Part shown: positions 14,801 to 28,108 of the stretch, piece after piece
Numbering within the stretch: the first letter of the stretch is position 1
Layout: each line of letters begins with the position of its first letter
Source of the DNA: Oreocharis arfaki
Taxonomy: Eukaryota > Chordata > Aves > Passeriformes > Paramythiidae
Reading direction: 5' to 3'
Length of the DNA: 64,000 bases
Assembly (NCBI GenBank): GCA_013398015.1
Contig: VZRR01007842.1
Location: forward strand, 1,679,928-1,743,927
Notes under the pieces: generated by a model
Told to the model about the DNA's origin: nothing
What the model saw: the letters and a program-made list of their open reading frames with translations, nothing else
The model's database searches: none
Translations under genes and position numbers: made by a program

Positions 14801-15699
14801 CCATTTATTTCCCTCAAGTAATAATAAAAAGGTTCATAAAGATGCTAAGCTTTGCTATTGTGCCTGTAGAGCCCATTTTAGCACATGTATACGTAGCCAA
14901 GAGGTCTGGAAAATTTCCAGAGCAACTAAACAGGCCAAAAAATTAAGAGTCCTAGAGAAAAATACCTTATCACATATAGGCCATCTTCTTCAAAAGAACA
15001 AGCTATGGACTTGTCTCCCTATGGTACTGACCAGCACTGAGACCCACTGCACTCTCTGGCAAACCTCTTTTATTTGTCCAGAACAATAAAATTTTATCTG
15101 TATCAGTAATATCTAAACTCATGTCAAAACATCTCCATACCTCCAAGGTGCTCAGAACTGTGGGCATCTATACATTACCCCATCCATATCCAGAGGGATA
15201 TACCATTCTCCCACTACTCACAGTGGTATTACACACAATGGACTCCCAGGCAAGAAAGAAAATGCAAATCAAAATTTCAGTCTGCCCATGCGTAGAAGCC
15301 TAGAAGATAAGAGGGATAATGTGTATGTCTCAAACACCAATGGCCAGATACTTGTGGAGCCAAGCAAGGACTATTGGTAATAACACAGCGTGAAAAAGAA
15401 CAGGATGTGACTGGAGAGGGGGACCATATGGACATAGGGCTACACTTGTCTGGGACAAACCTTGATCTGGATTCTGGAGACAAGCACAGCGCAGTACAAC
15501 GCAGGCGCAGGAATGAGGCTGAGAAGCAGACACGGACTGTCCACCAAAGGCTGACCCAGTAGGGGGGGGATCAAGATCACCAAAGAGCACTGAGGTCCTT
15601 CAACCCATTTCCAGAAAGGCATAGAGGAATGGACAGTGCATGATAGCTAATTTGCATAGAAAGCAAGACACTAATCTCCAGTTGAATGTGAGCAACCAC
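11881..15699. other. AT-rich non-coding DNA
   Basis: No exon or known repeat was recognised. A 113-codon plus-strand frame at 14748-15089 has no recognisable domain. A stretch of higher GC at about 15380-15570 directly precedes the next CR1 piece and could be a more decayed 5' continuation of it, but I cannot show this. Confidence 0.5.
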
Positions 15700-16300
15700 A
15701 GCACTTGTGTGGAATTCCAGCCACATCCTGGGCAGTACTATTAATAGCATGGATAGCAGCTCCAGTGGTTATTCCTATTGCTCAGCACTCAAAAGATGTC
15801 AGGATTACTGTGTCCAGTTTTGTGTCTTCAGTCTTTGTAAACTGCATTGAGTTCAACAGTGGCCCACTAAAATGGCCAGGAAGTTGAGGCATGTGTCCTG
15901 TGAAGAAAGACTGAAAGATGGAGTTTTCTCAGCCCAGAGGAGGGGGCCTTCAAGAGATCTCATTACTGCCTTCATTAACTAAAGAGAGGGGAGTTATAGA
16001 CAAAACAAAGCCAGACTCTTTTCAGACATACACAGTACACAATAAGAGGCAACAATCACAGATGCAGTAGGAAAATTCTGATTAAACATAAAGAAGAAAG
16101 TCTTCCCCATGAGGACAGACAGTCACCATAACAGGTTTCTCAGAGAGGACAAGTCATCTCCATCCTCAGGAATAACTCAAAACTAGACTGGACGCAGTCC
16201 TGAACAACCTACCCTATCTTGGAAGGTAGCCCTGTTTGGTGACACAAAAAACTCCAAAGGTCCCTTCCAAACTGAGTAATTGCATGACTCTGTATTTCAT
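15700..16300 (+). mobile_element. CR1 LINE fragment, 3' part
   Basis: Diverged CR1 3' region in plus orientation, with blocks in the usual order. These include 'ccacatcctgggca' near 15722, 'gatctcattactgccttcat' near 15956, 'aataagaggcaacaatcaca' near 16040 and 'attaaacataaagaa' near 16080. Further on are 'tctccatcctcagg' near 16158, 'agactggacgcagtcctga' near 16185 and 'aaaggtcccttccaa' near 16256. It ends close to a degraded terminal 'tgactctgtatttc', the place of the CR1 3' octamers. It is 5'-truncated, carries many indels and has no usable reading frame. Confidence 0.87.
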
Positions 16301-19300
16301 AAGGGAAACTAGGCAAAATCATTATGAAATGCTGTAAGGAAGTGGCACATTGCTGTTCCTTTGTAGAAGAACAACTAAAACTGAACTGTTGCTGGGGAGA
16401 AGAAGAAGGCTGTGTCAAAAATTTGGATTTACACAACATTTTTTAAAAAATGGCAGGAGAAAATATTCAAAGAGATGTTTGAGAATAAACAAGTTACAAA
16501 ACCACTGTGGCCACAACAACAGAATGCCTACCAACCAACAACATCTGACTAGAAAAAAACTAAGAGGACTCAAAAGACAAAGGAATGGGGGGAGGCTTAC
16601 AGAAAATCAGCTCCTTCTGCGGCAAGGGCTTTAGAAGTCAATGGGGTCAGTTTAAAATTGATCCATTGTCACTTTATAGGCAGCAAGTGAAAAGACCGCT
16701 GGGTGGATGTAATGTGATCACAGCCGCTCAGTCCCGTGAGCAGCGTGAGGCTGCACTCTGCCATGGCTGGGAGCAGCAGGCAGCCTCTTGCTGGAAGCCC
16801 TACTAAGAGAAAATTGCCACTGTTGATCCTCATGCTGCTGTTCAATTTGATGGGAATTTTTACTGCATAAATGACTGCAGGATCATAGCCTACATTAAAA
16901 CAGCATAAACATAAAAAAAAACATGCTTTAACTTCACAAGCATATGCCTCCCACTGGTTTATAACCAACAAGAAATCTGTGTCAAAGGGCAAATTTGGCT
17001 CCCAACTTACTGTTGTGTTACCTAGTTGCTCTTATAAAAACAAGGAAACAAAAGAAAAAAGGAAAAAGACATATACAATCATGGATATATTTCCATTTCT
17101 GACTTGGAGATGACCTTTTATTCTGATAAATTTCTGGGCTCTCAAATATTGGAAACAATGTATTTATCACATGAAAACTGACTGATGTGCTAGCAACATC
17201 TTTTTAAAAAACCTCTGTGCCAGCCAAATGTCAAAGTCTGTTATTTCATGTTAAATGGATTTATTCAATTCTCTTGCAAGTCAGTGCACAGCCTGACCTT
17301 AGGTAGCAACTGCAATAAGTAAGCCTGTGCAAGGAAGTAATCTGCACTACATAACTAGTCCAGTACCAAAGGTGCAGTAAGCCTATAACTAACCTTCACA
17401 ACACAAACATGCTGATGTATCTCTAATGAACATTTTCCTAATATCCTACTCTAGTGAGTACTCTAGGGAGTAAAGCACCTTCCTGCTGCTTTTCTTGTAT
17501 GCAGCAATGGAAAGGAGAAAACAATAAATACTGGCACACACAACACTCCCTTTGAAGGCAGCTCAACTACATGCACAGTACTCAGCTGTGCTGAGCTTCC
17601 CTTGATAGATTCATCTAATCATTGGGAGCATTTCCTCTCATCCTACATGGAAATTTAAAAACCAGCTATCTGTTTTCCTGGGTGCTGTTTCAATATCAAA
17701 GAAGGTGACAGTTCTTATCACACTTCTTTAGACATTGTTCTGACATTGGGAGTAGAAGGAAAAATAAGAAATGAGAAATTTTGCTGTTCATTAGATTTTT
17801 TTCGCCCCCTCTGGTGCCTCTGTTCCATCACTATCCTTGAGGGAAAACATCTGTTACCTAACCAAGAATTTGCCTTCCTTCTTAGATCTGTTTCCCTCTG
17901 AAATATCCTTAATTTTGCTTCACTGGCATTTTAGGTGTCCTTTATTCTTTCTCTCCTTTCAATATGCTTAGGTTTTAACCTGCACGACTTTATTTTTCAC
18001 CTTCATTCTAAAAATATGAAACAAAAAGCCGTGAAATGTCTTCTTAGGGGAAAGACCTACTTTTTTTTTTTTCCTAATCAGCTGAAGGATTTCTATCAGC
18101 ATCTAGAGAGATTTCATGCAAGATATGCATGTACATATGCTGCATGCAAGTAGTACACTTCCCGTTGCAAAAAGAGCTCACTTGACCTTTTACCTGGGCA
18201 TATATTCACAGGTACTTTGTTCTGGTTTTATCCCAAGCTTAAAATCTCCTCCACCAATAATCAAAAAAATTGAAATAAGAGACAAAACTGTAAGACTCTT
18301 TCCTTATCTCCAAATTAGAGGGAAGATATATATGTGAACAAGCACCTTTGATAACCAAGAACTTGGGAAAAAAGATTGAAAAAACAACCCCAGCAACGAT
18401 TTTGACTCTTATGATGAATTTTAGTCCCAAGATACAGTTGTATCAAGTCCTTCAAAGTTATTAAAAGTTGTTCCTCCCAATCAAAAATATTAATTTATTA
18501 ATTATACTTTGCCACCAGCATTGATAGCTATCCTAGCCAAATCTAAAGGCTCAGTCATTTTGCTTCAAAGCTGTAAGGTTCTTATACTGTGTAATCAATT
18601 TCACTTGCTTGTAGATAATTAAATACTAGCAAGTGACGTAAACTAGACAAGATGTATTGATTTCAATTGGATAAAAACTCAGCCATGTTCTTTGTGATTG
18701 TTCAATATATAAAAACCTGTCACAAGGCCACTATCGTCTTGCAGCTTGAAAATTACAGTAAATGTTAAAATGAGGTCAAGGATGATATATGCATCAATCC
18801 TTCTCTCTTTAGAAAAAGACTGTAGTCCTATAAATAGCTCCAAGGCATCACATAACTATTAAATGAGTAAGCATGGTGGCATGGACTTCAGCTCAAGTGC
18901 CAGATTCAAAAATCACTAACGTTCATGGCACTGACAAAAGGCAGTTTTTATTAACCCCCAAATTTAATAAAATATCTCAATCCGTATTTGGGTTATTGTG
19001 AACAGTGAGCAAAGCGTCTTGACAGTCACTGCAAGTCTGTGTGGCAAAACTAACTCACAGGAAATGCCACCTGTAACTCTGAGCTCTTATTTACAGCTCA
19101 GTAAAAATAATAGAGAACTTTTCAACATCCAATACTCCTATCACCGGCAATTAGACTTCAGTGTTCAATGAAGACGGAGATGTATCTGTTCCTTGCAAAA
19201 AGAGATCACTGCACTGCTGTAAATATAGAAAAAACTGTACATACACATAAAATGTAACTTCATTACATGGGCAAGTCTTAAAGTTAGCTCTTCAAATTCA

Positions 19301-20294
19301 AAGGTGTTTTATCTTCTTTGTTACTTAGACAACGAATCACATGTACATTGGTTATGACTGAACATGGACTCCAAATTCACTATTCCCAAATACAGCAGAA
19401 CTGAAAATTCTTTTGAGGAAATGGAAGTCCTGTGTCATTCTGAGAGGACATGTCCACATACTGACTGAAAGATGTTTTTAATTCAAGTTGAGCAAACAGG
19501 TATCCTCCTCAGGTATCAAAAGACACTGAGTACTTATAGTTCCTGATGCAATAGGAAAAAACATGATTTTCATAACATGAAATTTGGACATGACATAAGG
19601 TGTAAATTATAAAACCCATCTCACGTACAGAGGTAAAGAAAACAGAAACATTTGAATGGACATGGAACACCTTCATTTGCGAAGATGACAACTTCTTACC
19701 TTTTTGCTCAAAGCCACTAAAAGTCAAATTGAAATTCAAACACTTCCCCGTTCCCAGCCCACGTCTTCCTTCTGTCTTGAATGATTCCATTATGCTACCC
19801 AGAGAGGCACTTCCAGCAGCTTGTTAAAAATAAAACAAGAGAAAATCTTACTGATCATAGCTGGTTAAGAGGAAAAATGTTTCCTAAGAGTCCACTGTGA
19901 CCTGTCACCTTCCATGCAAAGGGAAGAGCTATGATACTCTCAGGATCTTAAATGATGCTTTCAGGGTGTCATTTGATGCTGATATTTCCCCACTTATTTA
20001 CTTTTCTATTAAAAAGCGTGTCAGGTCAAGCCTAAAGTCTCACAGAGGTACATTGTTTTAGAGTAGAAAAGTTGCCATGACCTCCAAGGCATTAAGAAAA
20101 ACAACTTGTCTGTTGCCACAGAATGCTACAGGACTTTCAGTGGTCACCAATTTATCTTTTTTCTTCGGTCAATAGCCATCTTCAGACAGCCTTACTAAAT
20201 CCAGAGGCTTTCCCTAACTTTCAGCAACAGACAGAGAGTATCTTTCCTGGTGAAAAAGATTTTTTGTTGGCGGCCAAATGAAAACAATATTAAT
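16301..20294. other. AT-rich non-coding DNA
   Basis: No exon recognised. It contains one member (18556-18685) of the dispersed repeat pair listed separately. Open frames of about 60-107 codons here have no recognisable product. Confidence 0.5.
18556..18685 (+). repeat. Dispersed repeat of unknown family, copy A
   Basis: This segment aligns by eye to 27970-28108. Shared words in the same order are 'ttttgct-caaagctg', 'at-ctgtgt-atcaat', 'gtagataattaaat', 'agtgac' and 'ggataaaaac-cag'. The two copies are strongly diverged, with small indels, so this looks like an old interspersed repeat. I do not recognise the family. Confidence 0.65.
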
Positions 20295-21840
20295 TTCCAG
20301 CTGGATCCCTGCAAATCGATGGAACCTCATGGGATTCATCCAAGAATCCTCGAAGAACTGGGTGATGTCACCACAAAGTCTCTCTCAATGATTTTTGAGT
20401 GGTCTTGGGAATCCAGACAGGCCCCAGCTGACTGAAAAGCTTGCAAATGTTGTCCCAATTTTCAAGAAGGGCAAAATAGAGGACCCTGGAAACTACAGGC
20501 CTGTCAGTTGCACTTCAGTGCCCGGTAAACTTACAGAGAAGATTACTCTGGAACACATTGAAAAACACCAGTCATTGGTCACAGCCAGCAGGGGTTCATG
20601 AGAGAAAGTTCTGCTTATCAAACCTGATTTACTTTAATGACAGGATAACCCACCTAGCTGATCAAGAGAAGTCAGTCGATGTAATCTTTCCGAATTTCTG
20701 CAAAGCTTTTGATACCAGCTCTCATGGTATCCTCCAGGACAAAATGTACAGCACAAATCTGGATAAATACATCATGTAATTCATGAGCCCATGTGTTGGC
20801 CTCAAAGGGTTATAGTGAATGGGGAGAGAACAGGCTGGTGACCTGACAGTAGTGGGGTTCCTCTTAGCCCTGAGCCTTAGAGCTCCCTCTTAAGCCCTGT
20901 GCTCTTCAACATCTTCATTAAAGACTTGGACACAGAACTGTAAGGGATACTGAGCAAGTCTGCAGATGCTGCAAAACTGGGAAGAGCTGTTGACTCCGGT
21001 GAAGGATGAGAGACCTGACAAATTAGAGGACTGGGCAATCACCAACTGTATGAAGTTCAACAAGGGAAAGTGCCAGATTCTGCACTGGGGATGGAGACAA
21101 CCCTGGATGCACAGATAGACTGGAGAAGGAGATGCTGGAAAGCAGTGCCATGGAAAGGGACCTGGGGGTCCTGGTTGATGGCAAGTTGACCATGAGTCAG
21201 CAGTGTCCTGGCAGCCAGGAGGGCCAAGCGTGTCCTGGGGGGCATCAGGCACAGTATCGCCAGCTGGGCAAGGGAGGGGATTGTCCCGCTCTGCTCTGCA
21301 CTGGGGCAGCCTCACCTCGAGTGCTGGGGGCAGTTTTGGGTGCCATGATATAAATAAGAAATTAAGCTGTCAGAGAGCATCCAAAGGAGGGCAATGAAGA
21401 TGGTGAAGGGCCTTGAGGGGAAGCCATATGAGGCGTGGTGGAGGTCACTTGGTCTGTTTAGCCTGGAGATCAGACTGAGAGGAGACCTCATTACGGTCTT
21501 CAACATCCTCACAAGGTGAAGAGGAAAAGCAGGTACTGATCTCTTCTCTGTGGTGACCAGTGACAAGACTGAGGGAATGGCCTGAAGCTGTGTCATGGGA
21601 GGTTAAAGTTGCATATTAGGAAAAGGTTCTTCACCCAGAGGGTGGTTGGGCCCTGGAACAGGCTCCCCTGCAAAGTGGTCACAGCACCAAGGCTGACAGA
21701 GTTCAAGAAGCATTTGGACACTGCTCTCAGGCACATGGTGTGACTCTTGGGGTGTCCTGTGCAGGGCTGAATTGGACTTGAAGATCCTTGTGGGTCCCTT
21801 CCAACTCAGAATACGTGGTGATTCTGTGATTCTACAATTA
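20295..21840 (+). mobile_element. CR1 LINE, 1.5-kb copy with degraded reverse transcriptase
   Basis: This is the longest CR1 in the window and reaches the 3' terminus ('tgattctgtgattctac', about 21820-21836). It encodes, in shifting frames, the C-terminal part of the CR1 ORF2 protein. First comes LDPCKSMEPHGIHPR from about 20298. Next come LANVVPIFKKGK and DPGNYRPVS from about 20440, then the LSNLIYFNDRI and FCKAFDTSSHGIL block around 20617-20740. The RT catalytic box reads S-K-S-A-D-A-A-K-L-G at 20953-20982, where CR1 normally has an F-A-D-D core, so the active site is lost. The post-RT region (ESSAMERDLGVLVDGKL, near 21135) follows. Frameshifts and stops separate these blocks. The 5' part, including the endonuclease domain, is absent. 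Confidence 0.95.
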
Positions 21841-24800
21841 ATTTCTGAGGACTGACATTCAGCATTTTGGTATATTTCTACATACACTACTTATTGTAAT
21901 TCAAGAAAAACATTAGAAAAAATGAATTATTATAAGATAAGGCTTCTTTTGACAAGAGGCCTAAGTACTTGATTTGAGATTTTGACCTTTTCAGTAAACT
22001 TACAAACAAGCTTTGCACATTTCACTGTTTGATGTGACACATTTTTATATGGTGTGGGTTAAGCTTGAACTGAACATTATCTTTCTTCGTATGCATTTTT
22101 CTTGATTTCTGTGGGAACCGAAATCCACTGAAGTCCAGTATTAGTGGAAGAAAACAGTAAAAAACATGTGTCAGCGTCTCTAAGGGGCCTCCCCACCTTA
22201 GAAAACATGTTTTCATAAACATGGATGTTCTATGGGAGTATCTTCACTACTTGTTAAAAAGTTTTAACGTATTTTAGTCCATGCCACAGTTCCTTTGCAT
22301 CTCAGATACGGTCTCCTGGCCTGTAAACTCAACTTTCTTTCCTGCTATTTAACTGTCTACATTGAAAACAAACAAAAATGTAGACTATAATTTTTTTGCA
22401 TGCATCCTTTCTTTCTGGTATATGCACATGCCAGTTTTCCTCAACTGGCTGAACATATCTCTTTTGACTAAAATCCCCCATTTATTTATGCTAGCAGCAG
22501 AAGTGCAGCATATGTCAGTTATATCCATGCATCTCAAGCCTTTCTGAGTCACTCATTCCAAATTATAGATCTTTATTCTGTACAAAGAAAATCTGCTTTT
22601 CATGTCTGGGTGCAAAACCTTTAAAACATAAATAAAAACAAGAAAATCTGTGCAGTGCTAAGCAAAATGCCTATCAAAAATCTACTACGCCAAGAGCTCT
22701 TTCTCCCAATTAAACTCAGATAATGGTCTCAAGCAAACAAGACTTGTTTTCTATGAGTTTGATTTGCACACAGATTTGCCTTAAGAAAGTTGTTATCCTT
22801 TAATCTTTTACTGATTGAATCTTTCAGATAGATATCAGAACAGAAGCCAAGCTCATGGATATAAAATTACTTAAGCTTCAAGAGAGAACAAATACTTTTA
22901 AACAAAGCCTGGGCATTGCAAATGACACATTTGAAGTCCACCAAAAAGCTACATAAATGGGAGAATGGTACTGTACATATTTTCCTCTTCAATAACTTAT
23001 TAGGTTCACTTTTATCTATCCAAGCCATCTGTGAGTTGAAGAACTTAGTTACAAATGTGTGTTATTTAAAATCCATCAATTTTCACAATGTGTGCAATCA
23101 GACTTGAATTATTTAGAAATTAGCAATGAAAGCTGCCTCAACCCTTTGAAGGGTAAGAACATGAAAGGAGAAGAAAGCATATCCAATCAGTGGACTAAGT
23201 AATTGAAATCAAGGTACACGAGGTCATGGTGACAAAACGCTGGCTTCATCTCATTGCCAAGACGAAAATGCCCAGATCACGGAGACAGTGCAAATTAGCT
23301 CAACAAGAAGCCATTGTTACTTGCAATGTGGTTGTCAATTATTAACTTCTATCACTCTTCATAACCCTAATTTTTCATAGATATTTCCCAACTAACTGCG
23401 TACTCTTCCCCCTGCATAAGAGGGGGAAAAAAGGACAAAAGTACAAAAAGGCCTATTGTAGACTGCTTTTTTTCCCTTTTTTGACAACTACAAAAAAGAT
23501 GTAGTGCATTTCAGCAGCACCAGTAACAAGAATGATCCTCCCAGTCAGCATCACTGCAAATTAGCAAACTCCATAAAGCCAAATAATTTGTACATATACA
23601 GAGCAGTGGGCACAAATTTCACAGATCGGAAAAAGAAAAACTAACACCATTGACACTTCACATATCTTGTCCTACTCAAAAGCATACAGGTTTAAATATA
23701 GTCATTTTAAAGGTTTAATTAAAAAAAAGTAAAACCCGTATACACTTTGCTAGCTTAAAGGACAAAATGAGGACGTCTGAGAGTTAGACCACTGCTTGGG
23801 AAGTCAGAAAATAGTGGTTCATTTCCATAAACCTCATGCATCACACTCTTCCTCACTTCAGGCAGTTATTTCAGAAGGACTATCATGATGGCAAAGGCAT
23901 TATTGCCTGTGAACACCCCTTCCTCACAGATTTCATGAGAATGAACAAAAGAAACATCAATACGAACTGAGCTTAAACATCAACTGCATGTGTCATGCTT
24001 TGCAAGGACATAGCACACTCTCAAATAACTTAGAGCAATTTTGAGTACTGACAAGGCCCTAGGTCTTGTTAACTGATCTTGTGTAGAGACTTCACAGAAA
24101 TTTAGGAGCACTTATTTCATAGCAAACCATCAAAAAGGAGTATGTACTACTTGTATAAGCATAAGATATTTATTCTAAGAAAAATGCAATCTGTAATTTT
24201 GGTCTTGAACTGCCCAAAGATGAAGGACACACTCCCTTTATAATACTGATCGTGATAAAGTTTGGCTGCACATATTTCTAAAATTAAATCCAATATATTA
24301 TTTTATACTCAAGTATCTTACGATGATAAAAAGTATCCTCTTATTAAGCCTCAAAACACCTCTCTAACTCAGCGAGATATTATCTTCACATTTTACAAAG
24401 AGAGAAACAGGTTCCAAGAAGCTGAAACAGAGCCCTAACACCACATAATTTAGTCTATCAGGAAGAATTCAAATTCTTGCAAACTCCAAATCTATGATTA
24501 GCTCTCTAACTTCTAATGTAAGTGATTTTTTAATGCTGCTAATCAAAAATCCCACAGAAGATTTGTACTACCTGGAATATTACAAAATCGAGAAACTGCA
24601 AACTTTTAAGATATATTATCAATAACAACAATAATCAACTGAGTATCTTGTGCTATATTCAAGGGACAATGTAACACAAAAATCTCAAAAAGGTCTGAAG
24701 AAACAGATTACTTCAAAGTTTGACTTAGCAAACTATAGAAAGCAAAGCAGCTTCAATATAGAAACCTCACTTAAGACTGCAAGTGGTTTAATTAGGTAGC

Positions 24801-24887
24801 ACAATGGCTATGCAGGTTTGGAGGATTTAACCTACCAGAATTAAATTTCAGTAACTCATTGAAGTGTACACTTGCTGAATTAAAATA
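21841..24887. other. AT-rich non-coding DNA
   Basis: No exon, RNA gene or known repeat was recognised between the two CR1 pieces. Confidence 0.5.
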
Positions 24888-25061
24888 GGTTATCCAGAGA
24901 AGTTGTGGATGCCCCAGCCCTTGAAGTGTTCAAAGCCAAGCCAGATGCGGCTTTGAGTCACCTGTTCGAGTGTAAGGTGCTCCTGCCCATGGCAGGGGTG
25001 TTGGAACTGGGTGATCTTTAAGTGCCCTTTCAACCCAAACTCTTCTAAGATTCTGTGACAC
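24888..25061 (+). mobile_element. CR1 LINE 3' end fragment
   Basis: A short 5'-truncated CR1 tail beginning at 'ggttatccagagaag'. It continues through 'gtggatgccccagcccttga' and 'ttcaaagccaagccagatg', then 'ctgcccatggcaggggtgttg'-like sequence. It ends with 'aagattctgtgac' at about 25048-25060, one degraded terminal repeat. It is non-coding. Confidence 0.93.
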
Positions 25062-27503
25062 TATACTGAGTTTCTTTTACACTGCTGTGTTGAGTATATC
25101 ATCTACAGAATCACGTCTGGTTTATGTCTTCACACATACCCTAAACCTGCATTTTGAATAGTCTGGCTTGTGGATCACCACCAATGCAGCTGCACAGCAC
25201 TCAGGCACTACCACATTTTACCCCCGGAAGAACACCTCAGGCAGATGTATGTCAATGAGACTACAACCAACATATTCCCCTTCCTCTCCAGTACTTATTA
25301 TTCACTGAAGTGCATTCCTGCTTTACAATGTTTTAAAGTATATTAAATGTACTAACAATGCAGCTGGCACATTAGTAGTTGTCCCATGGATGAATTTAAT
25401 TCTGAGTGTGAACAGCAAAGTATACACAGGGGAAGCTTGTATTTACATGCACAAACTCACCTAATGCTAATTAGGCAGAATACTGGAGAGAGTGTAATTC
25501 CTTGCAACAATTTCTAATTCTGCATTTTGCCACGGTTGCTGGGGCTCCTTCGCACTCACTTGTCTAAATACTTTCCTTTAATAAGTGGGGGGGCTTTAGG
25601 TGCCAGAGAGGCTCCCTCTCTAAATTTCCTTCCCAGACTTCTCATAAAATAAAACCTTTTTAAATAGACTCAAACATATGTAGAAAAATTATTCATATTA
25701 TATATCAATTTCTTTGTTTCTGATAAGAGAACTGTCCCGTGCAAATGAAAGATTCAGGTGAAGCTTTCCCTGTTTGAGTAACACTGGCTGAAGCATAGCC
25801 CTAAGAACCATGCTAGGAGTCCCAGTACAGCTGAGGTCATCTTTCCTCTTTTCCATACCTGCTGTCTTCATTTGCAGGGAGGGAGGTGTTTGTGAAAATA
25901 AGAAGCGAGCAGAGAGACCTCTTGGTTTAATTTTTAACACTGAAGTCTGGCTTGCACTGTTGAGAGCTGGGGCAAAAGTTTTACCCTGTCATGGCTCGTA
26001 CAGCTAAGGGTAACTGCAAAACAATAGCCCTTTGCTTCATCTTCCACCACCATTAAAAAGCTGTCTAGCACATTCAGTTAAGGGAAGAATGTTTTAAAGT
26101 ATCCTAAACTCTCGCCACAACTCTAATATGTGGGAAAGCTTTACAGCTATATGGTACTGTGTATAAGAATAACAGTGTCTTATTGTCTTACATTTCTTTT
26201 TTCAATATGCATTCAATAAATAGTTTTATTTCTCCAACGATTTTTAATTGTTCCAAAAATCTGTAAATTCAAAAGAGGCTAAACAACAGGCCATGTAACA
26301 CATAGATATGCTGCTCTCACCACTTGTTCTCCCGTAAAGAGTCTACAGCACAGAAAAAAACCCCAAAACAATGAACAGGCTTTTGCAAGTAAGAGCTCTT
26401 CTCATTTTCACTTATTCAGCAGAGGGACGCATTGTAATGCCATATATTCCCACCTCACTACTTAAACCATCAGCTCTGTGCTGAGAATTACATAGTCTCT
26501 TACTAAACTTATTTCCCAGAGTCTGCAAAAGAAAGCTCTAAGTAGCTGTGTGAAGAGGAACAAGACTCTAGTTTTACACCTTCCTTGTCACACCTGCTTT
26601 TTTGTGAGCAAAAGGCTGGACTCCCAACTTTCTGAGCAAAAGGTTTTTTAAGGTTGGACTCCAAACTGAATAATTTGGCAATTGTGTAACATTTGAAGGA
26701 CAGAGCATGCACTACATTTTGTCCCCAGTCACATGTACTACAATTATTAAGAATAACCATAACATAATTGTTTATACTTATGAGAAACTTACTGCCCCAG
26801 AGTTGGATGGAAAAGAAATACAGTGACAAAGAACAGCCCTGTTTTTCCCCCTCTCCTTTCCCATGAAAGGGGACACGAGTGGTCCTAAATCTACAAACTT
26901 CTTACAGTTTCCATTGACTGCAATGACATGTCTGTCTCTGATCAGTAACTAGCAGTACTGGTGCTTGGGATGACTGTTTCCCACAAACACACACAAGCTT
27001 TGCATTGAAGAATCCATAACATTTTCTTGTTTTTCTCAGAGGAAGACTGTTTTACACAAGTCACTGCTCTGCTCAGGTTACTGCAATATAGTAAAGTGAC
27101 TATTTCTGCCACTTTTAGAAGTACAGCAGTAATGACAGCTGCCAATACAGATCTTAGTTCAACCATTTCTATCCGTCATCGAAAAAAAAAAAAATTCTTG
27201 CCATCCTTCTTCTCTCCTTTTGCTCTTAAGTTCTGTATAACTAAAAAGCTACCACATTCTGGAGCAGGCATTTAATAAAATGTCTATTTTCTTCAATAAA
27301 TACAATTATACCATCAGAAATACATACAGTAAATAATCTTTTTTAGATTCTGCGACTTCACCTAAGTTTAACATCCAAACATACACTAGTCATCCCTAAA
27401 GTAGATTTATGCTACCTACCCTAGATGCCAACCTCAACCTGAGATAACTAAAATAAGGTAACTAAACTAACTAACTCGCACACGAACAGTTCCAAAACTC
27501 ACG
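25062..27503. other. AT-rich non-coding DNA
   Basis: Nothing recognised. Open frames of up to 106 codons (for example 26509-26829 minus) have no known domain. Confidence 0.5.
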
Positions 27504-27628
27504 TCAGGACTGACACTGAGGTGCTGGAGCAGGTCCAGAGAGGAGCAATAAAGCTCGTTAAGGGTCCAGAGGGAAAGCTCTATGAGGAGTTTATGAAAGA
27601 TAAAGGAGAACAGAGGAAAAGGCTATTA
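27504..27628 (+). mobile_element. CR1 LINE internal fragment
   Basis: About 125 bp of the CR1 3' region. The blocks 'actgaggtgctggagcaggt', 'ccagagaggagcaataaagc' and 'ctatgaggagt' are in the standard order, followed by a decayed 'gagaaaaggaggct'-type block. It lacks both the upstream RT region and the terminal repeats. Confidence 0.88.
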
Positions 27629-27969
27629 CATATATTTGGTACTGGCAACATACCCTCATGCATCTCAAAATGCATAACACCTGCACAGATTTCAGTGCAG
27701 AAGTTAAATTGAATAGTCCACTTCTTACAGCATGTCCAAACTACAGTGGGTACATAAACATAGAAATACTTTCTGATAACTGAACAGAAGTTATCAAAAG
27801 AGATCAGAGACCACTTACAGCAGTACAGACTCTCTAGTTTTGTGCATGTAGAACAGACTATAAAACTAAAGTGAACATTTCTCATGAAGGATGTTGATCC
27901 CTCATAATTTACACACACAGACTTACAGGTATTATCAAATAATGTAAACAGTGCAATTGCTACCATCCA

Positions 27970-28108
27970 ATCCTTTTTGCTCAAAGCTGCATGGCATTTA
28001 TATTGTGTGATCAATCAGAAATGCTTACGTGTAGATAATTAAATTCAAAATCAGTGACAAAAGGAAGAAAAGTTTGGATCGATTCTCACTGGATAAAAAC
28101 CCAGACAC
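27970..28108 (+). repeat. Dispersed repeat of unknown family, copy B
   Basis: Partner of 18556-18685 in the same orientation, sharing 'gtagataattaaat' and 'ggataaaaaccc' type words in collinear order. It starts about 340 bp after the CR1 piece at 27504-27628 and is not part of it. The family is not recognised. Confidence 0.65.

Noticed and set aside
21132..21353. Open frame reading ESSAMERDLGVLVDGKL
   Set aside because: It is the post-RT region of the degraded CR1 copy at 20295-21840, not a separate host gene.
27580..28014. 144-codon minus-strand open frame
   Set aside because: It overlaps the end of a plus-strand CR1 fragment and part of the dispersed repeat, and has no family resemblance.
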